From Bdellovibrionales bacterium (GTDB lineage: Bacteria > Bdellovibrionota > Bdellovibrionia > Bdellovibrionales > Bdellovibrionaceae), in NCBI GenBank assembly GCA_005793345.1, contig SXSU01000108.1, forward strand, positions 1 to 64,000: DNA of 64,000 nucleotides, written 5' to 3'. Under the pieces are notes generated by a model. The model saw only the letters and a list, made by a program, of their open reading frames with translations, searched no databases and was not told the origin of the DNA. A program made the translations under genes and the position numbers. Shown in pieces: positions 27,221 to 34,786 of this stretch (the first letter of the stretch is position 1; the number at the start of each line of letters is the position of its first letter).

Positions 27221-28633
27221 TTACAACCTTTTTAAATTTAATACAGTGTCAAACATCTCATCAGCTGTTCTAATCATTCTTGCTGATGCATCAAAAGATT
27301 TTTGAAACTCAATCATTTTTGTTGCTTCTTCATCCAAACTTACTCCACTGATACTTTCACGAACATTATTTAGTTGACTCACGATATTTTTTTGTGACTC
27401 ACTTGAACGATTCATTCTTTGAGCGTAAACACCCACTTCACCAATTTTTGCATGATAATAATCTTCAAAAGTCGTTGTACCATCATTCATCACTGCTTTT
27501 GCTTGAATATTTGAAATCACATTTGCAACTGTATTGTCAGCAGGTCCACCCTTTGCCAATCCAGTTACTATCCTATTGGCGTCAGAATTAATTTCTGCAT
27601 CAATTCCAATAGTTCTACAGGCATCATTAATATTTTCAGAAATAGTAAAAAAATTTCCGCCTTGTTTTCCTTTTAAATCAACTCCCAGATTATGGATATC
27701 GTTTACCTCTTTAGTAAATGTAAAAGCCATCTCATTCATATTAGCTTTTAAATCTTCAACATAATTATCACGTACATCAATTGCAGCGCCAAGAGCTCCA
27801 CCATTGATTCTTTTAGTCATTTGAGAAAGTTGTCCCGTGCTAGGGTTTTCAAAAAATACTTCGACTCGATCTCGATCATTAATATGATGAGCTTTCAATC
27901 TCTGAGAAGTAAAACCTGATACTAAAACTGCCGCTCTTGCTCCTGTAATTGTAACTTGACCGGTTTCATTCTCACCCCAAGTTATATCTATTTTTTCATT
28001 TAACTTTTTAATTAATAAATCTCTACGATCACGTTCATCATTTGCATCAATCCCTTGTAGCTCGACTTGTGATATTTTTTCATTGAGAGAAGCGATTTCT
28101 GTTGTTATTTGATTTACCTCTTCGACTTGAGTTATAATTTGAGTGTCTAAATCTTTTTGCACATTCTCTAAATCAGAATAGACACGACTAAATTCTTTAG
28201 ATAATGCATGACCACTTTCACGTACTAATGTTCTGGCAGGCGCACTTTCTGGTGTATTTGATAACTCTCTATAGGAATTAAAAAATGAACTCATGGCCTC
28301 GCCCAAACCTTTATTTAATTGTTCATTATAAATTTGTTCAACGCGATTAATTGCATCAGCCTTAGAATTTAAATAACTTGATTGAGAGTTTTCTTTTTGA
28401 ATTTGTTTTTCCAAAAACGAATTATTAATACGAGTAACTTTAACAGCCTTTGAGCCGGTACCTATTCTAAGATTTCCTTCTCCAATAGGATTGTTTGTCT
28501 GCTGTTCAACTCGCTGACGAGAAAATCCTTCAGTTGCTTTACTAGCAATGTTATGTCCAGTGGTAGCTAGCGCCGTTTGACTGTTCATCATTGAGCGTTT
28601 GCCAGTGTCCATCAGCGATGATAAGCGAGACAT
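27221..28633 (-). CDS. flgK: Flagellar hook-associated protein 1
   Basis: FlgK is the first hook-filament junction protein. The N-terminus carries the flagellar rod/hook signature (SQTALATTGHNIASKATEGFS, about 18-40). The C-terminal helix VSLDEEATKMIEFQKSFDAS (about 425-445) is the conserved D0 segment. At 470 residues it is compact, with a reduced outer domain compared with E. coli (547). GAGGGAAAAGG precedes the ATG. It heads the flgK-flgL pair; the 204 bp upstream gap to flgN holds a module A repeat and a G+C-rich patch (28694-28720) that may contain a promoter. Confidence 0.94.
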   Translation of the reverse strand: MSRLSSLMDTGKRSMMNSQTALATTGHNIASKATEGFSRQRVEQQTNNPIGEGNLRIGTGSKAVKVTRINNSFLEKQIQKENSQSSYLNSKADAINRVEQIYNEQLNKGLGEAMSSFFNSYRELSNTPESAPARTLVRESGHALSKEFSRVYSDLENVQKDLDTQIITQVEEVNQITTEIASLNEKISQVELQGIDANDERDRRDLLIKKLNEKIDITWGENETGQVTITGARAAVLVSGFTSQRLKAHHINDRDRVEVFFENPSTGQLSQMTKRINGGALGAAIDVRDNYVEDLKANMNEMAFTFTKEVNDIHNLGVDLKGKQGGNFFTISENINDACRTIGIDAEINSDANRIVTGLAKGGPADNTVANVISNIQAKAVMNDGTTTFEDYYHAKIGEVGVYAQRMNRSSESQKNIVSQLNNVRESISGVSLDEEATKMIEFQKSFDASARMIRTADEMFDTVLNLKRL

Positions 28634-28799
28634 CCTTTTCCCTCTTTCATTTATTTACAATTTTAATCGCTACTTTGTTAGAGTAAAAACAGTCGGGGGG
28701 ACATCCTATCCGCCCCTCTGTCCAACAACAATTTAATTATTCATGAAGTTATTTTTATTTTCAACTTCATTTTAAAATTTTAAAAAACAATCAAAAAAC

Positions 28800-28843
28800 A
28801 ACTACTAATATTATTGCCTGTTACAATCGCGAAGCAATCAGAT
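28800..28843 (-). repeat. Palindromic repeat module A, degenerate copy at the flgN stop
   Basis: Read on the minus strand it is ATCTGATTGCTTCGCGATTG, then AACAGGCAATAATATTAGTAGTT. The inner hairpin is kept (ATTGC-TTC-GCGAT, one G-T wobble) and the outer arms have drifted. The flgN stop codon (TGA, 28838-28840) lies inside the element. Confidence 0.65.
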
Positions 28844-29353
28844 TTCTTTTTTAACAAAATGACCTGCGCGCTCAGGTCCTCTTTCTACATTTCCAGTTCG
28901 ATGATAAGTTTTTTGACCGGCTAAATTATCTTTAACATTGTCCATAGCTGTTTTTAAGTATCGAAGTGCTGATTTTGCGTATTCTTCATTTTCTTTATTT
29001 AATTCTGGAATTCTTTTAAATAAGATTTCTAAAGCCGAATGCATACCGCGCAATTTATTACCACGATCACCTTCAAATTGCCGAGCTAACTCTAATAATC
29101 TAGGTTGGTTATCATCAAGATTAAGTTCTTTTGCTAACTCTGTAGCATACTTCATTCTTAATGAATCCAAAGATTTTATTTTCATCAAAAAAAAATCTTT
29201 CATTTTAGTAGATTCATTAATTTTCTCAGCATCTCCCGAAAGTAGAACTTCTTTTTCTTTTCTAAGTTGCTCTACTAATTGGCGATATAATTTAGTGAGT
29301 TCTTCTAAATTAAATTCAAGTTTAGTATATAAACGATCCTTGTTTGCGTCCAT
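28838..29353 (-). CDS. flgN: Flagellar chaperone FlgN
   Basis: FlgN is the cytosolic export chaperone for FlgK and FlgL, which are encoded just downstream. The 171-residue, almost fully helical protein has the FlgN-like start LYTKLEFNLEELTKLYRQLVE, VLLSGDAEKINESTKMKDFF, a leucine-rich middle, and a basic C-terminal tail. The ATG at 29351-29353 is preferred because GGAG lies 5 bases upstream; a TTG 15 bp further up overlaps the flgM stop. The identification combines position and helical pattern. Confidence 0.85.
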   Translation of the reverse strand: MDANKDRLYTKLEFNLEELTKLYRQLVEQLRKEKEVLLSGDAEKINESTKMKDFFLMKIKSLDSLRMKYATELAKELNLDDNQPRLLELARQFEGDRGNKLRGMHSALEILFKRIPELNKENEEYAKSALRYLKTAMDNVKDNLAGQKTYHRTGNVERGPERAGHFVKKEI

Positions 29354-29364
29354 GCTCACTCCGA

Positions 29365-29700
29365 TCAATCTGTGTAATCAGTTGAGAGCAAAAACTCATC
29401 AACCATTTTATCGGCAACATCTTTTGTGTTTACCTTGTATTTACCTTCGTCAATTAATTTTTGAAACTTAGCTACCTTATCCATATCAACATCAGGTTCT
29501 TTCATAGCAAGCTCTTTAATTTTTTTCATTTCCTGTGCCCGCTGTGATAAATCAACTCGAGCAGCATCACTTTTTTCTTTTGCTAAAAGAGAATCCGCAC
29601 CTAAAGCCTTATCTTTTGATTTTGAATTTTTAATATCTAATCGATCGACCCTTTGAGCATCTGCTCCTGTCACTTGACTTGGATTATTTTGAATTTTCAT
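29365..29700 (-). CDS. flgM: Anti-sigma-28 factor FlgM
   Basis: FlgM holds sigma-28 (FliA) inactive until it is exported through the completed hook-basal body. The 111-residue protein has a disordered N-terminal half (VTGADAQRVDRLDIK) and the conserved C-terminal sigma-binding region, ARVDLSQRAQEMKKIKELA and KFQKLIDEGKYKVNTKDVA. AGGAGG lies 7 bases before the ATG. It is first in the flgM-flgN-flgK-flgL order, and a sigma-28-like promoter precedes it. Confidence 0.92.
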   Translation of the reverse strand: MKIQNNPSQVTGADAQRVDRLDIKNSKSKDKALGADSLLAKEKSDAARVDLSQRAQEMKKIKELAMKEPDVDMDKVAKFQKLIDEGKYKVNTKDVADKMVDEFLLSTDYTD

Positions 29701-29731
29701 TGGGAAACCTCCTAGAAAACCTCTTTGAACC

Positions 29732-29759
29732 TTATCTCAGTGTAATCGAAGTCTCTTTA
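29732..29759 (-). promoter_or_regulatory. Candidate sigma-28 promoter for flgM
   Basis: On the minus strand TAAA is followed after 16 bases by TGAGATAA, close to the sigma-28 pattern TAAA-N15-GCCGATAA. It ends about 30 bp before the flgM start. Spacing is one base long and two -10 positions differ, so support is moderate. Confidence 0.4.
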
Positions 29760-29846
29760 ATAACAAAACGAATTTGCACAATATCGTAAAACTTTTCAAC
29801 AAAAGCTAGACATGGGTCGTGAAATATTGCGAACAAACAAAATTAA

Positions 29847-31016
29847 TCATAAACAGGTATATGTAAAATGAACTTGAGCTGATGGGTCTAGAGGGCGACC
29901 AAAAACAATAGTATCACCATCCATTGAATATGAACTTTCAGCAGAACTCGGAGAGAATTTAACTTCAAGATTTTGTGGACTAGCACAATGCAATTTAAAA
30001 GTTTTAACTTGTTTTACTATGGCTGCACCAATTCTTCCCATTTGCTCTCCCCAATTGGTTTCACATACAGAACCTTTGTATCCTTTTGTTAAATCACTAA
30101 ATTGTTCATAATTCGTACCTTCATTTCCTTTAATTAAACTGAGCTGGTTATTTTGTTGATTTAAGCATGCCGTATCACCTGTAGGCACCACAACCGAGTG
30201 AACCTGTAATGTTTTTTCTGTAGATGCATATTTTTTATCTACAAAATCTATAAGAGTTTGCGGTAAATCACCCTTTTCAAGAGCATAAGGAGTCCCCTTT
30301 TTGGTATTTCCAAAGGATCTATTATCTTCATCTGTTAAAAATACAATCGCAAGATGTGCTTTAGGTCTAATGAATTGAGATTCATTATTATAAATTGCTT
30401 TTAATGCAGCAAACACGCCTCGCTCATCACCACTTGGACAATTTTTATAGTAATCAATTTGATATTGAGTAGATTTAGTATCAACATTATTTGCAATTGC
30501 ATTTTGAATAAATTTATCACATTTTATAGTTTCATCCCTTTTCATAGTATTTGCAAATAGGGTTTCTTTATCTGGTGTATTGGGTATTAAAAACTTCATT
30601 CCTGATTGAAATTCGATAAGTTTTCCATCTTGTAATGCACCGTTTAGATTAATATCACGAGGTGAATTGTCATTATTACTAATATCTGTTGTGGTGATTG
30701 CAATATGATAGTCAAGCATTCGCTCGTCTAATTTTTTTAATAAATCTGGAAAATGTGAGCCCATATTTTTTTGTTCGAAGGACATGGAGCCTGAGTTATC
30801 ATCCACAAAAAGAATATCAACCATTCCCCCAGAACCATATATTATATAATCAAATTTACATTTATTATCTACATTCACACAACCTGCAGGATCAGTTTTT
30901 GAAAAATTAACTTTTGAACACGCTATTGCAAATGAAAGTGCTGGAAGTATCACAAATAAATTTATGATTACATTTAATTTGTTACTTCTCATTTTTTTAT
31001 TACTACTGGCATGCAT
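29847..31016 (-). CDS. Lipoprotein with von Willebrand A-like domain
   Basis: 389-residue probable lipoprotein; the signal peptide ends PALSFAIACSK (Cys at about 33). The vWA-like domain starts at about 62: MVDILFVDDNSGSMS carries the MIDAS signature (DxSxS as DNSGS), and LAIVFLTDEDNRSF holds the second conserved Asp. Several cysteines may form disulfides. The C-terminal part (KTFKLHCASPQNLEVKFS) is beta-rich. Similar vWA lipoproteins are common in myxobacteria and Bdellovibrio; their ligands are mostly unknown. GAGGAG precedes the ATG. It is divergent from the membrane-protein operon at 31249. Confidence 0.82.
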   Translation of the reverse strand: MHASSNKKMRSNKLNVIINLFVILPALSFAIACSKVNFSKTDPAGCVNVDNKCKFDYIIYGSGGMVDILFVDDNSGSMSFEQKNMGSHFPDLLKKLDERMLDYHIAITTTDISNNDNSPRDINLNGALQDGKLIEFQSGMKFLIPNTPDKETLFANTMKRDETIKCDKFIQNAIANNVDTKSTQYQIDYYKNCPSGDERGVFAALKAIYNNESQFIRPKAHLAIVFLTDEDNRSFGNTKKGTPYALEKGDLPQTLIDFVDKKYASTEKTLQVHSVVVPTGDTACLNQQNNQLSLIKGNEGTNYEQFSDLTKGYKGSVCETNWGEQMGRIGAAIVKQVKTFKLHCASPQNLEVKFSPSSAESSYSMDGDTIVFGRPLDPSAQVHFTYTCL

Positions 31017-31118
31017 AGAAAACTCCTCATCTCAAAGCGATACAACATTTATGCCAGAATTAAATGATTGTTGCGAATTCTTATAATATTGATTTTTTTA
31101 AAATTATCTTGTTGAAAT

Positions 31119-31142
31119 TGGTATGTTAATTAAAACATACCA
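31119..31142. promoter_or_regulatory. Inverted repeat in divergent intergenic region
   Basis: TGGTATGTT and AACATACCA form a perfect 9 bp inverted repeat around six A/T bases, midway between the vWA lipoprotein and the operon at 31249. It is an operator candidate; no cognate regulator is adjacent. Confidence 0.4.
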
Positions 31143-31248
31143 CCAATTGATTATGCCTTTAAGTAGAGTGTCAAAGTTAATTACAGTTGAATAAATTGAA
31201 TTCATAAATCAATATCACGCTGGCTCTAAGCTTGAAGAGAGGATTTTT

Positions 31249-31650
31249 ATGAAAAAGTATATTTTGTTTTTAGTCTTACAAATTCTTGTGATTTTTATCG
31301 TAACCCTTTTCTTTAATTTGATTGATAGCAGACAAGTGGCTTCAGTTTGGGCCGGCTTTACATTTTTATTTTCTGCAATGTTATATTTTTATTCAGAGTT
31401 AAAAACTCCTGGATTAAAATACAAAAACCCCCTTCTTATTACATCTGGTATTTTTATATTATTAATAGCAATTCCAATGTTGGTCACTCGTATTATTAAT
31501 TGGGGTGCCGACTTTTCAAGTCTGTATGTATTAGGGTTACCGGGACCTGTTTTTCATAAAGTCTCAAATTATTTTTATATTGCAATGATGGTTTCTTCTA
31601 TTATTTTAATCTTCCAAAAATTTAAATCTTCGAGTAAATCAACAATCTAA
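31249..31650 (+). CDS. Small integral membrane protein, unknown family
   Basis: 133 residues with four hydrophobic helices: about 4-23 (YILFLVLQILVIFIVTLFF), 33-50, 61-82 (LLITSGIFILLIAIPMLVT) and 105-122. The N-terminus is inside by the positive-inside rule. No family motif is recognised. GAAGAGAGG precedes the ATG. It is the first of three tightly packed genes (1 bp gap, then a 4 bp overlap), so it probably works with the two downstream soluble proteins. Confidence 0.7.
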   Translation: MKKYILFLVLQILVIFIVTLFFNLIDSRQVASVWAGFTFLFSAMLYFYSELKTPGLKYKNPLLITSGIFILLIAIPMLVTRIINWGADFSSLYVLGLPGPVFHKVSNYFYIAMMVSSIILIFQKFKSSSKSTI

Positions 31651-31651
31651 T

Positions 31652-32401
31652 ATGCCTGATTCGTTATTCGTATTTCTTCAGAAAATTAAATTTTATTACA
31701 ACAGTAACTTTATTCATCCCTCAGAGGCCATCGCTCTAACTATTTTAGCTCATGTGGTTTTTAATGAGCCAAAAAAATGGAAGCAGGGGGTTCGAAATTC
31801 TCGAGACCTAAACATTCCAATTAACCAATTACAAAATTTTAGCCTCGAAGATCTATGGAACGAGTTTCAAGAGCACTTCAATTTAAATAAATTCCAGCCT
31901 GAAAAAGATAAGATTTCGTTTTGGGATTTTTTTATTTCATATCGAATTAAAAATATTTCGGAACGTGTTTTTACAACTTTGTATTCTTGGAGATTTTTAG
32001 ATTGGAATTTAATTTTATATGAAAGAGTCCTCACTCCCACTGAGGTTTTAATCCTTCAAGCCAATGGTCAACGATGTGTGAGTGTATTTTGGAATGCAGA
32101 ACAATATAATTCTCATATATTAAAAGATAAGAATTCTTTTGAATTTACAATTCACGATTTAGAACATGCCGAGAGATTTTTCTACAATAATGAAATCAAA
32201 GAGGGGCAAATCATATTCTATAAAAAACTACTAAATGAAGTAAATAGCGGAATCTGGAATATTCCACTCACAGAATTAAAGTTTAAAGAGGATTTTGAAT
32301 ATCTTCTTAGCGATATGAACACTCACCCCGAGCATCAAAAACAGTATCTCGCTGCAATTTTGTTTAATTATCAAAAACGCAACAGGAATTGTAATTTATG
32401 A
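31652..32401 (+). CDS. Conserved-looking soluble protein with HDLEHAERFF motif
   Basis: 249-residue cytosolic protein that I cannot assign. It is rich in aromatic residues and contains HDLEHAERFFYNNEI (about 168-182), where His, Asp, Glu and His could bind a metal. No kinase, nucleotidyltransferase or nuclease motif is seen; in particular the GSxAR...DxD pattern of MNT partners of HEPN proteins is absent. It starts 1 bp after the membrane-protein gene and overlaps the HEPN gene by 4 bp (ATGA), so the three are cotranscribed and coupled. Confidence 0.65.
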   Translation: MPDSLFVFLQKIKFYYNSNFIHPSEAIALTILAHVVFNEPKKWKQGVRNSRDLNIPINQLQNFSLEDLWNEFQEHFNLNKFQPEKDKISFWDFFISYRIKNISERVFTTLYSWRFLDWNLILYERVLTPTEVLILQANGQRCVSVFWNAEQYNSHILKDKNSFEFTIHDLEHAERFFYNNEIKEGQIIFYKKLLNEVNSGIWNIPLTELKFKEDFEYLLSDMNTHPEHQKQYLAAILFNYQKRNRNCNL

Positions 32402-32793
32402 CAAAAGAACAACGTTTTAAAAAAGAATACGCATTTGAATTACTTAAGATTGCCGAAGGTGATTTAGAAACTACTAAAATTTTACTTCAAGCAACCTCTG
32501 GTCGAAAAGAAAATGTTTGTTTTAATGCTCAACAGGTGGTTAAAAAATCACTAATATCAGTCCTTTGTTTTCTTGAAGTTCCTTTTCCTTTTACTCATAA
32601 TCTCGATATTTTAATTGGTCGAATACCAAATAATTTTAGTTTTAATGGACCAGAAAATATCAATGAACTTACAGATTATGCAACAATCCGCCGTTACGAA
32701 GAAGGCGTATTTGAATTGGACGAGGAAGATTTAAGTTTGGCTTACAATCTTGCCAAAGTTACTTTTGAATGGGCGAAAAAAATCTGTAAATAA
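32398..32793 (+). CDS. HEPN-domain protein
   Basis: 131-residue all-helical cytosolic protein with HEPN-family features: LLKIAEGDLETTKILLQ, CFNAQQVVKKSLISVLCFL (the usual HAQQAxEKxLKA helix), THNLDILIGRIP, and TDYATIRRYEEGVFELDEED near the C-terminus. The RxxxxxH RNase motif of toxin-type HEPN proteins is not evident, so it may bind nucleotides or protein rather than cleave RNA. Unusually, no MNT nucleotidyltransferase is adjacent; the upstream partner is an unassigned protein. A module A repeat begins 2 bp after its stop. Confidence 0.8.
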   Translation: MTKEQRFKKEYAFELLKIAEGDLETTKILLQATSGRKENVCFNAQQVVKKSLISVLCFLEVPFPFTHNLDILIGRIPNNFSFNGPENINELTDYATIRRYEEGVFELDEEDLSLAYNLAKVTFEWAKKICK

Positions 32794-32795
32794 AT

Positions 32796-32838
32796 TTGAT
32801 AATATCGAGAAGCGATCAGACTTACTCATGGGGAGTTA
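32796..32838. repeat. Palindromic repeat module A between convergent genes
   Basis: Partial copy TTTGATAATATCGAGAAGCG then ATCAGACTTACTCATG, with tail GGGGAGTTA. It fills the gap between the HEPN gene (stop 32793) and the convergent exported gene, whose TAA stop (32836-32838) is the terminal TTA of the element. Confidence 0.75.
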
Positions 32839-33729
32839 ATTTGAAATAAGAGCAATTGCATTTACTATGGAGTTGGAATCTCTAATTTTAACGAACCCGA
32901 TGTTTCCTTGATATGAATCTAAAGTAATCAAAATATCCTCATTAATAGAGGGATGTTTAAATGTACCAACAATGACAACGGAATGACCACCATTAGCAGA
33001 ATAGCGTGATGATGGATAGACTATATTTTCTAATAATTCATTTTTATTATTTATAAAATATATTAATTGAGTCGATACTTGTGCAAAATAATCTAATAAT
33101 ATTGGTACGCCTTTACGGGCAAATTTGACTACCAAATCATAATTATATAGTAACTTATAATTTACATTCAATTCTTTTAATAATTGAAATCTGTAATTTT
33201 GTTGATCTGAGGGTTTGTTACACAAACCAGAGTAGGGACAAAATTTTTCAATTACATCTTCAGTAAGTTGTTCATTCTCTATAAACTGGTTTAACAAAAT
33301 ATTAGGTTTTTGATTGTAAATTTTAAGACCATTTATAATTGCATTTCCTAAACAAGACTGCCCCACTTGAATTTTCGGTATAAATGTTTTCATTAAGTTA
33401 ATTGAGTTAAAATCATTAATTAAATCACTTTCAATTTTTATAATTTTAAACTTATTAATCGGACTGACATATACAAATTCAGGTGTAGCAATTAGAAAAA
33501 TATATTTGTTTGTTTGACCATTAATAATAGCATTAACTTTATCACCTGGTTTTATTTTTTTCGAAAAACTGAATCCTGCTTTTTTTAAATTGATAGAAGC
33601 TTTTTGGAATAATGCAGTCTCGAATAATTGATTGCATGTTTGGATATGATCATTCACACCATATGAATCCGAATGAAAAAATAAAACAAAACAACATAGT
33701 AAATATATCAATTTTATTTGATTTTTCAT
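32836..33729 (-). CDS. Exported protein, possible papain-like cysteine peptidase
   Basis: 297-residue exported protein. The signal peptide covers about 1-24 (LIYLLCCFVLFFHSDSYG). Three spaced motifs look like a papain-fold catalytic triad: GQSCLGNAIINGLK (Cys at about 122), NGGHSVVIVGTF (His at about 245) and ILITLDSYQGNIG (Asp at about 267). Such order and spacing occur in C39-like and related peptidases or transferases. No propeptide, toxin or binding domain is recognised. Secretion suits a hydrolase acting on other cells or the cell's own envelope, but this is inference. Confidence 0.65.
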   Translation of the reverse strand: MKNQIKLIYLLCCFVLFFHSDSYGVNDHIQTCNQLFETALFQKASINLKKAGFSFSKKIKPGDKVNAIINGQTNKYIFLIATPEFVYVSPINKFKIIKIESDLINDFNSINLMKTFIPKIQVGQSCLGNAIINGLKIYNQKPNILLNQFIENEQLTEDVIEKFCPYSGLCNKPSDQQNYRFQLLKELNVNYKLLYNYDLVVKFARKGVPILLDYFAQVSTQLIYFINNKNELLENIVYPSSRYSANGGHSVVIVGTFKHPSINEDILITLDSYQGNIGFVKIRDSNSIVNAIALISN

Positions 33730-33821
33730 TAAATTATCACCTTACTGATACCTTTCTAACTTTACCATTTTAGGGTATTTGTGTGATTAAATATAACTTA
33801 TGTTGAAAAAATAAAAAACTG

Positions 33822-33971
33822 TAGATTAATGTACATTCAGACAATAAAGGTCACTATAAAAGGCGAAGGTCAATTGATGAAATTATTACAGAAATTATTC
33901 CTGGATTTAAAATTAATAACTTTCCCTTATTAAGAAAATGTTTAATAAAGTTGGTTTATAAATCTTTTTGA
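33822..33971 (+). pseudogene. Possible short gene remnant
   Basis: A 49-codon open stretch without a plausible start, ending TGA at 33969-33971. It reads RRSIDEIITEIIPGFKIN, then NFPLLRKCLIKLVYKSF, which has the composition of a real protein and distantly recalls a region of lysophospholipid acyltransferase-like proteins. It has no ribosome-binding site and is cut at both ends. It may be debris or chance. Confidence 0.3.
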
Positions 33972-33980
33972 ATTTAAAAA

Positions 33981-34526
33981 TTAGTTTGAGCTTAAGAGTT
34001 CAGACAGCTCTTTAACTGTATTACAAATAATTAAGTATTTTTGATGTTCTTTCGAGATAAATCCATCATCTACAGCACGTTGTACAAATTTTAAAAAAAG
34101 ATCATAATAGCCATCAATATTTAAAATATAAATAGGCATTTGATGAAATCCAAGTTGCTTCCATGTTAGTATTTCATTGAGTTCATCAAGAGTGCCAAAA
34201 CCTCCGGGCATTGCTACAACTATATCAGATAAATTTTCCATTAATGCTTTTCGCTCATGCATTGAATCTACGACACGAAGTTCTGTTAGTTTTTTGTGGG
34301 ATAATTCTCGTTCTAATAAACTTTTGGGAATTACTCCAATAACTTCACCACCTAAGGCAATGCATGAATCAGCCATTATTCCCATTAATCCAACATGACC
34401 ACCACCATAAACCAGTCGAAAATCTTTTTGTGCAATCAACTCCCCTACATCTTCTGCGGCGTCGATATAATTTTGATTATTCCCTTTTTGAGATCCACAA
34501 AAAACACATACTGATTTTAATTTCAT
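33981..34526 (-). CDS. LOG-family nucleotide 5'-monophosphate phosphoribohydrolase (TIGR00730)
   Basis: 181-residue cytosolic Rossmann-fold enzyme of the LOG/YvdD type, which removes ribose 5'-phosphate from AMP or cytokinin-type nucleotides. Motifs: SVCVFCGSQKGNN at the start, YGGGHVGLMG, VIGVIPKSL, MHERKALMENLSD, and PGGFGTLDELNEILTWKQLG, the diagnostic PGGxGTxxE motif. The ATG at 34524-34526 is chosen because GGAG lies 8 bases upstream and family members begin a few residues before VCVFCGS. An upstream in-frame ATG lacks a ribosome-binding site. Confidence 0.93.
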   Translation of the reverse strand: MKLKSVCVFCGSQKGNNQNYIDAAEDVGELIAQKDFRLVYGGGHVGLMGIMADSCIALGGEVIGVIPKSLLERELSHKKLTELRVVDSMHERKALMENLSDIVVAMPGGFGTLDELNEILTWKQLGFHQMPIYILNIDGYYDLFLKFVQRAVDDGFISKEHQKYLIICNTVKELSELLSSN

Positions 34527-34740
34527 AAAATTACTCCAAAATTTTAACTCCATCTTTAAAGATAGCTCTAGACTTGTCTCAAATCAATATTTTGTGTGAT
34601 TTTTTAAACAAATGCTCCAATTTTGCCAATATCTCCAAATTTTAAAATTTTTGAACGGAGAATTAAATTCCCAATTCATTTCAGGCTTTTTAAAGCGTTA
34701 AAAAAAGCCAATTCCCGACAAAAAGTTTTACACCCCTAAT

Positions 34741-34756
34741 TGGTCCAATGGTTGCA
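34741..34756 (+). promoter_or_regulatory. Candidate sigma-54 (-24/-12) promoter
   Basis: TGGTCCAATGGTTGCA has TGG and TTGCA at exactly the sigma-54 spacing (GG to GC 10 bases), 31 bp before the ATG of the exported protein gene. The predicted start site (about 34767) leaves room for the AGGAAAGG ribosome-binding site. An 8 bp inverted repeat (GGCTTTTT/AAAAAGCC, 34684-34709) lies upstream. Confidence 0.5.
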
Positions 34757-34786
34757 GTACTGTTTTAGTAGGAAAGGGGTATTATT

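Noticed and set aside
28694-28726. G+C-rich patch before flgK as a terminator or sigma-28 promoter
   Set aside because: Only a 5 bp GGACA/TGTCC pairing, and no TAAA at the right distance from GCGGATAG; neither call is supported.
28938-29471. Plus-strand 177-codon open frame opposite flgN/flgM
   Set aside because: Antisense shadow; composition follows the complement of flgN.
31041-31056. Sigma-54-like site (TGGCAT...TTGTA, minus strand) before the vWA lipoprotein
   Set aside because: Spacing is right but the essential GC at -12 is GT; the match is too weak in AT-rich DNA.
31221-31236. Sigma-54-like site (TGGCTC...TTGAA) before the membrane-protein operon
   Set aside because: The -12 GC is missing and the start site would fall almost on the ATG.
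32398-32793. HEPN/MNT toxin-antitoxin pair
   Set aside because: The neighbouring 249-residue protein lacks a nucleotidyltransferase motif and the HEPN protein lacks an evident RNase motif.
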